Below, piece after piece: positions 1 through 7,206 of a stretch of 64,000 nucleotides of DNA. The notes beneath the pieces were generated by a model. It did not search any database and was not told where the DNA came from. It saw only the letters and a program-made list of their open reading frames with translations. The position numbers and the translations under genes were made by a program. Source of the stretch: Amycolatopsis sp. CA-128772 (GTDB taxonomy: Bacteria > Actinomycetota > Actinomycetes > Mycobacteriales > Pseudonocardiaceae). Positions within the stretch are counted from its first letter, which is position 1; every line of letters begins with the position of its first letter. The stretch is taken from NCBI RefSeq assembly GCF_002904295.1, contig NZ_PPHG01000022.1, forward strand, positions 124,001 to 188,000, read 5' to 3'.

Positions 1-86
1 CCCCCGACGACCCGCAGTACCTGGTCAAGAGCGAGAAATCCGGGAAGACCGCCGTCCACCACCCCGACAAGCTGCACAAGGCCTAG
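1..86 (+). CDS. DUF2945 (HVA1/TUDOR-like) protein, C-terminal fragment
   Basis: Only the last 27 residues are inside the window, read in the frame that ends with TAG at 84-86. They include DDPQYLVKSEKSGKTAVH followed by HPDKLHKA, which is the typical end of the small DUF2945 family. Members are about 60-70 residues long and have no firmly established biochemical role. The stop codon overlaps the stop of the convergent HIT gene. The start and most of the protein lie outside the window, so family assignment rests on the tail alone. Confidence 0.7.
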   Translation, partial: PDDPQYLVKSEKSGKTAVHHPDKLHKA

Positions 87-532
87 CGCGCCGCCCGGAC
101 CTTCGCCGCGACCTCCGTCAGCTCCTCCCGCGAGCGCACCCGCCAGTCGGCGCTCAACACGAAACCGTCGCCGGCGAACCGCGGGATCACGTGCAGGTGG
201 ACGTGCGGGATCTCCTGGCCGGCCGCCTCTCCGTCGGCCAGGAACAGGTTGATCCCCTCGCTTCGCAGGTCCGTGCGCCGCAACGCCGCCGCCAGATCCT
301 GGGCGATGGTGAACATCCGCGCGCCCGCGGCCGCCGGGAGCGCAGCCAGGTCCGGGTGGTGCGACCGGGGGAGGACCAGCAGGTGGCCGGTCGTCACCGG
401 GCGGAGGTCGACGATCGCGACGAACTCTTCGTCCTCGTGGACGAACGCCGCCGGGGCGCGGCCCGAGGCGATCGCGCAGAAAACGCATTCTCCGGCCGGT
501 GTGGTCGCCGGCAGCCGGGGAGGTTCAGCCAT
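83..532 (-). CDS. HIT-family (histidine triad) hydrolase
   Basis: The 149-residue protein is a small cytoplasmic histidine-triad hydrolase or transferase acting on nucleotide substrates such as AMP derivatives. The C-terminal HVHLHV triad at residues 110-115 is the catalytic motif, and an N-terminal CVFC pair (residues 17-20) and the NLFLADG segment fit the Hint/Fhit-like fold. I chose ATG at 532; an in-frame GTG at 553 would overlap the 3' end of the PucR-type gene (stop at 543) and add 7 residues. The gene follows that regulator closely on the same strand, so co-transcription is likely. The exact substrate cannot be told from sequence. Confidence 0.88.
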   Translation of the reverse strand: MAEPPRLPATTPAGECVFCAIASGRAPAAFVHEDEEFVAIVDLRPVTTGHLLVLPRSHHPDLAALPAAAGARMFTIAQDLAAALRRTDLRSEGINLFLADGEAAGQEIPHVHLHVIPRFAGDGFVLSADWRVRSREELTEVAAKVRAAR

Positions 533-542
533 GCGGACGACC

Positions 543-1661
543 CTATCGGCCACCCAGCCAGTGGTGCAGCGCCCACCACGAGCGGACCGCGTCGAGGACG
601 CGACCGCCGCTGTTCTCCGCCAGGACCACCGGGGTCAGCTCGGCCAGCCGGTCGAGGCGGTAGCGGACCGTGTTCGGGTGCAGGTGCAGGGCGTCCGCCG
701 TCGGGCGCAGGCGCTGGCCGTGGTCGAGGTAGGCCAGTGCCGTCGCGGCCAGCTCGCGGTGGAACGCGTTGACCGGGTCGAGCGCGCCGAGCAGATCCGT
801 CGTGAGCAGGTCGCCGAGCCGCGGCTGGGCCGACAACGCGAGTTCGCCCGCCAGCCTGGTCAGGTCGTGGTAGCCGGGGCCGGTGAGCCGTGCCGCCGCC
901 GCGCACAGCCGGTGCACCTCCCGCAGCTCGGGCAACGCCGACGGCGGCGCGACGACCAGCAGCACGCCGTCGGCCAGCGGCACCCCGCCGGGCGGCCGGG
1001 CCGCCAGGCCGGTGAGCCGGCCCTCGACCAGCCCGTACACCCCGCCGAACTCCAGCAGCGCCTGTTCGAGCGTCCGGGCCCGCGCCGGGTCGCTGACGTC
1101 GGACACCACGCACGAGTAGCGGCCTTCGGGACGCAGCCCCGCCTGCCGGAGCTCTTCGGGCGTCGGCGGGTGGCCGGCCAGCAGCAGGGTGCGCAGCAGC
1201 TGGGTCCGCGCGTCGCGGACCGTGCGGGACAGCTGCAGCTCGGCGGCGTGGTAGCCCTTGACGATGTGCCGTTCCAGCGCGCCGGTGTAGCGCTCGGCGT
1301 CGAGGACGGTCTCCAGGATGACGTCGTCGGACAGCCCCGCGGCCCGGCAGCGTTCGACGGCGACGCGCGCCGCGAGCGTCCGGCCGGCCTGGACCCCGCG
1401 CAGCAGATCGGTGAGCGGGACACCCTGTTCGGCGCGGTCGGCGCCGAGCGCTTCGGCGGTGGTGTAGTCGGCGGCGTCCGGGCTGGTCGTCGCGCGCAGA
1501 GCGGCGGAGAGCAAAAACTGGACGTGCCGCCGGTTCTCGGCCTCCGGCAGCCGCGCGACCTCGGGTGACTGGCTCCGCGCGGCCTTCACCAGCTCGTTGA
1601 CCACGGTGTCATCGGCGGCCATCGCGTCCAGCACCTGCCGGAGCAGCGGCGAGGCCGGCAC
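543..1661 (-). CDS. PucR/CdaR-family helix-turn-helix transcriptional regulator
   Basis: This is a cytoplasmic DNA-binding regulator of about 372 residues. The C-terminus carries the PucR-type HTH_30 domain (region DALHLHPNTVRYRLDRL), preceded by the central GGDEF-like segment usual in this family and an N-terminal sensory region with ARLPEAENRRHVQFLL. I chose GTG at 1661 because GGGAGG lies five bases upstream; a GTG at 1688 would extend it by nine residues. It is divergent from the secreted beta-propeller gene and just upstream of the HIT gene. PucR proteins often control purine, amino acid or aromatic catabolism, but nothing here points to a particular target. Confidence 0.85.
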   Translation of the reverse strand: MPASPLLRQVLDAMAADDTVVNELVKAARSQSPEVARLPEAENRRHVQFLLSAALRATTSPDAADYTTAEALGADRAEQGVPLTDLLRGVQAGRTLAARVAVERCRAAGLSDDVILETVLDAERYTGALERHIVKGYHAAELQLSRTVRDARTQLLRTLLLAGHPPTPEELRQAGLRPEGRYSCVVSDVSDPARARTLEQALLEFGGVYGLVEGRLTGLAARPPGGVPLADGVLLVVAPPSALPELREVHRLCAAAARLTGPGYHDLTRLAGELALSAQPRLGDLLTTDLLGALDPVNAFHRELAATALAYLDHGQRLRPTADALHLHPNTVRYRLDRLAELTPVVLAENSGGRVLDAVRSWWALHHWLGGR

Positions 1662-1825
1662 GGCACCCTCCCGTTGTGGCGGGGCCACAACACCGCGTCC
1701 GCGATGTTGGGCGAGCGGCCCTACCGGATCGGCTCCGGTGGCCCGTTATCGTGACAATACCGGACAGTAACCCCGTTCCCCCGCGAAATCCACCGCACCT
1801 CTTCAATGCCGAAAGGGTGTTCCCC

Positions 1826-3085
1826 GTGCCCCCTTCCCGCCGGAAACGGTCGTACCTCTCGCGCCTGGCCTGTCTCACCGCCTCGGTCGCCCTTCTGGCG
1901 ACCGGCGCCGCGGTGCCGGCCACCGGCGCCTCCGCGGCCCTGCGGGAGGTGATGTTCGTCGGCAACAACTGGGACGGCACGGCGGACGTCATCCAGTCCC
2001 GCGGTTCCTTCGCCCGCATCGGGCGGGTGAACATCATCCCGGACAAGGACCAGCGCCTGACCGAGATCTACCTCAACCCGGTCAAGCTCGCCTTCTTCCT
2101 CGGCATCCGCAACGGGCCCGGCGAAGGGCACGACCAGTTCGTCGACGACATGTACACCACGCCCGACGGTGGTTCGGTCGTGGCGTCGCGGCCGAGCTTC
2201 GCCGACGTCGTCTCGATCAACCTGATGACCGGCCGGATCAACTGGCGCTTCCCGGTTTCCGGCTTCCGCTCCGACCACATGGCCGTGTCGCCGGACGGGC
2301 GCCGCGTCGCCGTTTCCGCGTCGACGGCGAACACCGTGCACGTGCTGGACATCGTGACCGGGCAGCAGGTCGGCTCGTTCGCGACCGGCGACAAGCCGCA
2401 CGAAAACGTGTTCACCGACGGCGGCCGCTACCTGTGGAACATGTCGATCGGCGAGGTCAACACCGATCTCGACGACCCGGGCTGGGACTTCACCAAGGGG
2501 GACCGGCACATCACCGTGGTCGACGCCGCGACCTTCCGCCAGGTCAAGGTGATCGACATGCGCCAGCGGCTGGACGCGTTCGGCCGCAGCGACCTTTCGG
2601 ACGCCGTGCGCCCGGTCGCGTTCACCCCGGACGAGTCGAAGCTGTACTTCCAGGTGTCGTTCTTCAACGGTTTCGCGGAGTACGACGTCGCCACCGACAA
2701 GATCACCCGGGTCAAGGAGCTGCCGAAGAACCCGGCCACCAGTGACGACCGCAAGACCTTCGTCAACGATTCCCGCCACCACGGCATGTCGATGAACCCG
2801 GCCGGCACCAAGCTCTGCATCGCCGGGACGATGGACGACTACGCGACGGTGGTCGACCGCGCCTCCCTGCAGCAGGGCACGCTGGTGCCCGCGGTGAAGC
2901 CGTACTGGGCCACGGTGAGCGGTGACGGCACCGCCTGCGTGATCTCCGAGGCCGGCGCCGACCAGGTCACCGCGATCGATTTCGCGACCGGCCGGAAGCT
3001 CGTTTCGGTGCCGGTCGGCGACCACCCGCAGCGGGTCCGCATCGGCCACGTGCCCGACGGCTGGACGGGCCCCACCGGGTCCTGA
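1826..3085 (+). CDS. Secreted YVTN/YncE-like beta-propeller protein
   Basis: A 419-residue exported protein. It begins with a classical signal peptide: basic SRRKR, a hydrophobic stretch LACLTASVALLATGAAV and an Ala-rich cleavage region ending GASA. The mature part has repeated beta-propeller blades with motifs such as MAVSPDGRRVAVS, VHVLDIVTGQQVGSF, PVAFTPDESKLYF and VTAIDFATGRKL, as in YncE/YVTN proteins, which are thought to be binding scaffolds rather than enzymes. I chose GTG 1826 because AAAGG at 1812-1816 is nine bases upstream; GTG 1817 touches that sequence. Convergent with the DUF5655 gene, two bases away. No ligand can be named. Confidence 0.8.
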   Translation: MPPSRRKRSYLSRLACLTASVALLATGAAVPATGASAALREVMFVGNNWDGTADVIQSRGSFARIGRVNIIPDKDQRLTEIYLNPVKLAFFLGIRNGPGEGHDQFVDDMYTTPDGGSVVASRPSFADVVSINLMTGRINWRFPVSGFRSDHMAVSPDGRRVAVSASTANTVHVLDIVTGQQVGSFATGDKPHENVFTDGGRYLWNMSIGEVNTDLDDPGWDFTKGDRHITVVDAATFRQVKVIDMRQRLDAFGRSDLSDAVRPVAFTPDESKLYFQVSFFNGFAEYDVATDKITRVKELPKNPATSDDRKTFVNDSRHHGMSMNPAGTKLCIAGTMDDYATVVDRASLQQGTLVPAVKPYWATVSGDGTACVISEAGADQVTAIDFATGRKLVSVPVGDHPQRVRIGHVPDGWTGPTGS

Positions 3086-3087
3086 CG

Positions 3088-3501
3088 TCAGGAGACGGCG
3101 AAGGCCGCGGTCAGCCAGCCGCGGACTTCGCCGTCCACATCGGACACCGCCCGCAGGCTCAGCCTGTGCCCGACCCGCGGCCCGCTCGCCCAGCTCGCCG
3201 GGGCGATGCGGGCCGTTTCCACCGGGCGCGGCAGCCACAGGTACACCAGCACGTCCCGCGAGCGCGGGCGCAGCTCGGCCAGCTTCCGGTCGCGCTTGAG
3301 GAACACCCCGACCTTGACCGCGTCCTCGTGGACGTCGCCGAGGGTGCGCAGGTGCGCGAGGACCGCGTCGTAGACCGAGCGCTGCCACGGTGCCTTGCCG
3401 GCGAAGGTCTCCTCGACCGTGCAGCCCGGCACGCACGTGTGCCCCTGGCCGGTGCGCGCGAACTCGCGGTCGCAGCGCGGGCACGTCCAGCGGGTCGGCA
3501 T
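3088..3501 (-). CDS. Zinc-ribbon plus DUF5655 protein
   Basis: A 137-residue protein. The N-terminus has a short zinc-ribbon-like segment (CPRCDREF, then HTCVPGC, residues 5-24), followed by a DUF5655-type domain with the features DAVLAHLRTLGDV and VGVFLKRDRKLAELRPR. DUF5655 proteins are of unknown function. ATG at 3501 is used here; a GTG at 3522 overlaps the MarR stop in a GTGA arrangement and would add seven residues, which would imply translational coupling to marR. The stop region forms a 14-bp palindrome (3080-3093) shared with the convergent beta-propeller gene. Confidence 0.75.
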   Translation of the reverse strand: MPTRWTCPRCDREFARTGQGHTCVPGCTVEETFAGKAPWQRSVYDAVLAHLRTLGDVHEDAVKVGVFLKRDRKLAELRPRSRDVLVYLWLPRPVETARIAPASWASGPRVGHRLSLRAVSDVDGEVRGWLTAAFAVS

Positions 3502-3518
3502 GCCGTCCAGGATGGCAC

Positions 3519-3995
3519 TCACAGCGGCGCCGGGCCGAGCGCCGGGATGGTGGCCGCCGCGTGCACCAGCCGCCGGGCCGCGGTGGCCGCGGCCTTCCGC
3601 TGCGCCGGCGGCAGCTTGTCCAGCAACGAACCCAGGGCGGCGTGCCGCCGGCCGAGCAGCCGCCGGACGATCTCCTGCCCGGCTTCGGTCACCTCCAGCG
3701 TGACGACGCTGCGGTTGCCCGGGCTGCGGCCGCGGGCCACGTGACCGAGGGCCTCCAGGCGGTCGGCCAGCCGCGTCACCGAGGACGCGTTGACACCCAT
3801 CGCCGCCGCCAGCTGCGAGCTCGGGACCCGGCCGAGGCGGTCGAGGACGAGCAGCAGCCGCGTCTGCGGGAACGACACCTCGGGTGGGGCCGCGTGCGCG
3901 CACTCCCAGGCGATCCCGACCAGGACCACGGTGAGGCCGTCGAGGGCGGCCACGTCCGGGTCGGCGCCCGGGGCCGCGTCTTCGAGGGATTGCAT
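3519..3995 (-). CDS. MarR-family transcriptional regulator
   Basis: A 158-residue winged-helix regulator. The region LPSSQLAAAMGVNASSVTRLADRLEALGHVAR-like (split here as SSQLAAAMGVNASSVTRLAD and RLEALGHVARG) is the MarR recognition helix and the wing follows as SPGNRSVVTLEVTEAG. ATG 3995 is preferred over upstream starts because the extra N-terminal sequence is low-complexity and an inverted repeat lies just upstream. MarR proteins usually repress themselves and a neighbour; the divergent DUF4142 gene is the natural candidate. The gene is followed closely by the DUF5655 gene, probably in one transcript. Confidence 0.87.
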   Translation of the reverse strand: MQSLEDAAPGADPDVAALDGLTVVLVGIAWECAHAAPPEVSFPQTRLLLVLDRLGRVPSSQLAAAMGVNASSVTRLADRLEALGHVARGRSPGNRSVVTLEVTEAGQEIVRRLLGRRHAALGSLLDKLPPAQRKAAATAARRLVHAAATIPALGPAPL

Positions 3996-3997
3996 GG

Positions 3998-4010
3998 GGC
4001 AATACTTGCC
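3998..4010. promoter_or_regulatory. Candidate MarR operator, GGCAA-N3-TTGCC
   Basis: A perfect inverted repeat with five-base arms, GGCAATACTTGCC, ends two bases before the marR ATG. MarR dimers typically bind short palindromes overlapping their own promoter or start, so this is a reasonable autoregulatory site. The inference rests on position and symmetry only. Confidence 0.5.
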
Positions 4011-4218
4011 AATCACAAGAGCATCGGTCAAGATGGACATCCCCGGCGCTCGCCGGCGGTGTCCGGCCGGGTCGGCCGTCTCTCCTTTTTTCGTCGGCAA
4101 GAGCGCGTTCGAGCGTTGAATTTGTTGGTACACAAGAAAAGTTCCCCGGATTCCGCTGAACCTCCGCGCGACGGCATCCGTGTACCGCGTATCTGAACTG
4201 TCGTCAGAAGGAGGAACC

Positions 4219-4932
4219 ATGCCGGATCACCGTGGCATGACGGGCCGCGCCAAGGCCCGGACCGCGCTGGTCGTCGTGGCCACGCTCGCCGTGATCGGCG
4301 TGGGCTCGGTGATGGTGCTGAACGCCAGCGCCCAGACCGCGCCCGGCTCGACGCAGGCGCAGGTCCCGGCGCACGACCCGGACATGGCCGGCATGCAGAT
4401 GGGCTCGGCCGCCCAGGCCGGGGCCGCGGACAACGTGGCCGGCGCCGGCCCGGTCACCGAGCTCGACAAGACGTTCCTGGTCAAGGTCCGCCAGGCGGGG
4501 CTCTGGGAGATCCCCGCCGGCGACCTCGCCCAGACCCACGCCAGCAGCGAGGCCGTGAAGCGCGCCGGCCTGCACCTGCTGGACGGGCACTCGCACCTGG
4601 ACCAGCTCGTCCGCGAGGACGCGAAGATGCTCGGCGTGACGCTGCCGGACCAGGCCAGCGCCGAACAGCAGGGCTGGGTCCGCCAGCTGACCAACGCCCA
4701 GGGCCTGGAGTTCGACAAGCTGTTCGCGAACCTGCTCCGCGCGTCGCACGGCAAGATCTTCGCGACCATCGCCGAAGTCCGCGCGGGCACGCAGAACGAC
4801 GTCATCCGCCGGCACGCGACGCAGGCGAACCAGACGGTCCTCGACCACATGACGGTCCTCGAGGACACCGGCCTGGTCGACGCGAAGACGATCGCCGACG
4901 TCGCCGCGGCGGTGAACCCGCCGGCGAAGTGA
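4219..4932 (+). CDS. DUF4142 protein, membrane-anchored or exported
   Basis: A 237-residue protein with an N-terminal hydrophobic segment (about residues 14-34, ALVVVATLAVIGVGSVMVL) that acts as signal sequence or anchor. A Met/His-rich linker (HDPDMAGMQMG) follows, then the all-helical DUF4142 domain (ferritin-like, with HLLDGHSHLDQLVREDAK and RHATQANQTVLDHM). Function is unknown; the Met/His-rich linker would suit metal binding but that is speculation. ATG 4219 is preceded by AAGGAGG at 4208-4214. It is divergent from the marR gene and may be under its control. Confidence 0.82.
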   Translation: MPDHRGMTGRAKARTALVVVATLAVIGVGSVMVLNASAQTAPGSTQAQVPAHDPDMAGMQMGSAAQAGAADNVAGAGPVTELDKTFLVKVRQAGLWEIPAGDLAQTHASSEAVKRAGLHLLDGHSHLDQLVREDAKMLGVTLPDQASAEQQGWVRQLTNAQGLEFDKLFANLLRASHGKIFATIAEVRAGTQNDVIRRHATQANQTVLDHMTVLEDTGLVDAKTIADVAAAVNPPAK

Positions 4933-4952
4933 CGCCGGCGCGGGGGAGGGAG

Positions 4953-4985
4953 GGTAGCCGCCCGCCGGGGATGCGGGCGGCTACC
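4953..4985. terminator. Bidirectional hairpin between DUF4142 and mimR-like gene
   Basis: Perfect 13-bp arms (GGTAGCCGCCCGC at 4953-4965 and its complement at 4973-4985) with a 7-base loop. It lies between two convergent genes and overlaps the stop codon of the activator gene. No T-tract follows, as is common in actinobacteria. Confidence 0.75.
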
Positions 4986-6774
4986 GGGCCGGGGGGACGA
5001 TGCCGTACTCGTGGATCTTGCGGTAGATCGTCGCCCGGGAGATGCCCAGCAGTTTGGCCGCGCGGACCTTGTTGCCGTCCGCGTCCTCCAGGCACCGCAC
5101 GATGGCGTCCCGCTCGATCGACTCGAAGCGGTTGAGCGGCCGGCGGGTCACCGCGTGGAACTCCGCCGGGAGGTCGCCCGGGCGGATGGTGCCCGCGCGG
5201 CGGCGCTGGGCCACCTTGCGCAGCACCTGGTGGAGCTGGCCGGTGTTGCCCGGCCACTCCGCCCGCATCAGCAGGTGCAGCGCCGCGGCCGAACACGTCA
5301 GCCGGCCGCCGTAGCCGAGCTTGCTCAGCACCAGCGGGACGAGCTCCGCGAGGTCTTCGACGTGGTGGCGCAGCGGCGGCACCCGGACCGTCCGCGGGAA
5401 CGACTTCAGCAGCTCGGCCAGCGCCGGTTCGGTTTCGGCTTCCGGCACGAGCGTGCCGACCACCCACGGCGCGTCCGGGGCCTCGCGCAGCTGCCGCAGG
5501 ACCAGCGCCAGCGCGTTGGCGGCCGGCGCGGCCAGCCGCTCGACGTGCCGGATCACCAGCGTGCGGATCGGGGCCTCGGCGTGCTCGCGCCGCAGCGCGT
5601 CCCAGTCCTCGCCGAGCGCCGCGTCGACGGTCAGCAGCCGGGCCGCCGGGTGGTGACGCTGGTGGAGGCCCTTCGCCAGGGTCAGCTTGCCGGTCCCGGG
5701 CTCGCCTTCCAGCGCGACCCACTCGCCGCGCTGGTGACCGGAGTCGAGCTCGTGCCCGCAGCGCAGCCACAGCGGCGCCGATCCGACGACGCCCGGCAGG
5801 TACATCGGCAGCATCGGCGTCGGGACCGCCAGGGTCTCCTCGGCCTCGATCAGCTTCACCGACAGCACGCCGCCCGCGGTCTCCGATTCGCGCCGGCCCG
5901 CGACGCGGCGGCAGAACACGCGCACCCGCAGCCCGCTCGACAACGCCAGCGTCGCCGGGGCCCGCCGTCCCTCGGCCAGCGCCTCGGTGGCGTGGCCGAG
6001 CAGCACCGACTGGTCGGCCGGGTCGAGCAGCTGCCGGGCCCGGTCGTTCATCATCACGATGTCCTCGTTGAACGCCAGCACGATGCCCGTCCACCGCCGG
6101 CAGGTCTGCAGGTACGCCTGGAACAGCATCATTTCCCGCAGGTCGCTGTGCCGCAGCAGGGCCTGGCGGATCTGCTCGGCCGTGGACCGCGCCAGCGCGA
6201 CGAGCAGCCCGCCCGCATCCTGGTACCAGCAGGTGAGGTCGACGGCGCCGACCTTCTTGCCCGAGATGGGGTGGTGGATCGGGACGCCGGCGCACGCCAG
6301 GTTCTCCAGGTGCTCGGCGTAGTGCTCGTGCCCGAACACCGTCGTCGGGCGGCCGTCCTCCAGCGCGGTCCCGATGCCGTTCGTGCCGACCGACTGCTCG
6401 CCGTAGCTGAATCCCGGCACCAGTTCGACGCGCTCCAGGTGCCGGGCCAGGTCGGCGTCGCCGGTCTGCTGGGTGAGCACGACGCCGCTGGCGTCGGTGA
6501 GGATCAGGCTGATCGGCTGGCCCTCGAACTGCTCGCCCAGCTTGTGCAGCACCGGCTCGGCGCCGCGCATGAGCGGGATGTCGAGGTTCTGGTCGCCGAG
6601 GTAGAGCGGGTCGATCCGGTCGGCCTCGACCTGGAACTCCCGCGACCGCCGCCACGAGGACAGGATCGTCGGCCGGACCGTGCCCGCGGGGACCGCTTCG
6701 GCGGTCAGGAAGCGCACCCGGGTGCGGGCGAGCGCGTCGTCGGCGAGCAGGGTGCCGGGCGCGATCTCGTCCAC
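4981..6774 (-). CDS. mimR: MimR/AcoR-type activator lacking GAFTGA
   Basis: A 597-residue regulator with the architecture of AcoR-type enhancer-binding proteins: an N-terminal GAF-like sensor (roughly residues 60-240), a AAA+-like region with Walker A EGEPGTGKLTLAK (about 355-370), and a Fis-type HTH at the C-terminus (NKVRAAKLLGISRATIYRKI). The GAFTGA loop that contacts sigma-54 is not present, and the AAA+ core looks eroded. Actinobacteria generally lack sigma-54, so it probably works with another sigma factor. Homologues such as MimR activate propane/phenol monooxygenase operons. GTG 6774 has GGGAGG just upstream. The gene is divergent from the monooxygenase operon and flanked by two matching palindromes. 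Confidence 0.88.
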   Translation of the reverse strand: MDEIAPGTLLADDALARTRVRFLTAEAVPAGTVRPTILSSWRRSREFQVEADRIDPLYLGDQNLDIPLMRGAEPVLHKLGEQFEGQPISLILTDASGVVLTQQTGDADLARHLERVELVPGFSYGEQSVGTNGIGTALEDGRPTTVFGHEHYAEHLENLACAGVPIHHPISGKKVGAVDLTCWYQDAGGLLVALARSTAEQIRQALLRHSDLREMMLFQAYLQTCRRWTGIVLAFNEDIVMMNDRARQLLDPADQSVLLGHATEALAEGRRAPATLALSSGLRVRVFCRRVAGRRESETAGGVLSVKLIEAEETLAVPTPMLPMYLPGVVGSAPLWLRCGHELDSGHQRGEWVALEGEPGTGKLTLAKGLHQRHHPAARLLTVDAALGEDWDALRREHAEAPIRTLVIRHVERLAAPAANALALVLRQLREAPDAPWVVGTLVPEAETEPALAELLKSFPRTVRVPPLRHHVEDLAELVPLVLSKLGYGGRLTCSAAALHLLMRAEWPGNTGQLHQVLRKVAQRRRAGTIRPGDLPAEFHAVTRRPLNRFESIERDAIVRCLEDADGNKVRAAKLLGISRATIYRKIHEYGIVPPAR

Positions 6775-6828
6775 GTGACCTCCCGTAGTGACGCCCGTCC
6801 AGCGTAAGCGCGCGGTGGCGGCGGCGGT

Positions 6829-6843
6829 GTCTCAAATTGAGAC
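6829..6843. promoter_or_regulatory. MimR-box candidate 1, GTCTCA-N3-TGAGAC
   Basis: A 15-base perfect-arm palindrome GTCTCAAATTGAGAC about 55 bases upstream of the activator start. The same arms recur at 7121-7135. Two identical six-base-arm repeats flanking the divergent control region are the expected pattern for an enhancer-binding activator such as MimR. Binding itself is inferred. Confidence 0.68.
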
Positions 6844-6877
6844 GCTCCCGTGCCCGCGGCGGCGGTGCGATGGACCC

Positions 6878-7132
6878 ATGGCCGCCGAGACGTACAACCC
6901 CTGGACGATCGTCAACCTGGTCTTCACCCACCTGGCGGAGCAGGACCTGCACCCGACGCTGGGCGCCGCGGGCGACCCCGGCGAGCCCGCCGCCGCGCTG
7001 CTGCGCGCGTTCGGGATCGTCCCGGCCGCCGAAGGGGACGCGCGGGTGCGAGCCGGGATCCACGACGAGCTGACCGCCCTGCGCGCGCGGCTGCTCGACC
7101 GCCCCGCCGGCCGCGGTCCTGTCTCAGATTGA
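6878..7132 (+). CDS. Small conserved-looking protein between mimR and prmA
   Basis: An 84-residue product starting AETYNPWTIVNLVFTHLAEQ after Met, then LHPTLGAAGDPGEPAAALLRAFGI. It is not a secreted or membrane protein. Its reading frame is open in the direction of the monooxygenase operon, codon use is normal for the region, and the second MimR-box overlaps its stop codon. I do not recognise a characterised family. The shape (helical, Leu-rich) would fit a small regulator or adaptor, but no function is assigned. No strong Shine-Dalgarno sequence precedes the ATG, which lowers confidence. Confidence 0.6.
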   Translation: MAAETYNPWTIVNLVFTHLAEQDLHPTLGAAGDPGEPAAALLRAFGIVPAAEGDARVRAGIHDELTALRARLLDRPAGRGPVSD

Positions 7133-7135
7133 GAC
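7121..7135. promoter_or_regulatory. MimR-box candidate 2, GTCTCA-N3-TGAGAC
   Basis: GTCTCAGATTGAGAC has the same six-base arms as the site at 6829-6843 and lies 71 bases upstream of the prmA start. It contains the TGA stop of the 84-residue ORF. Position and repetition suggest an activator site for the monooxygenase operon. Confidence 0.7.
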
Positions 7136-7206
7136 CCGCGCCCGCCCCGCGGGCGGCGCTTAATGGTCGACGCCGGGCCGGCGAGCCGCGAATAAGGAGT
7201 TGATCC

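Noticed and set aside
4802..7063. A 753-residue open frame antiparallel or out of frame with the activator gene
   Set aside because: Arg/Pro/Ala-rich shadow of the mimR-like gene; the true frame has GAF, Walker A and HTH motifs.
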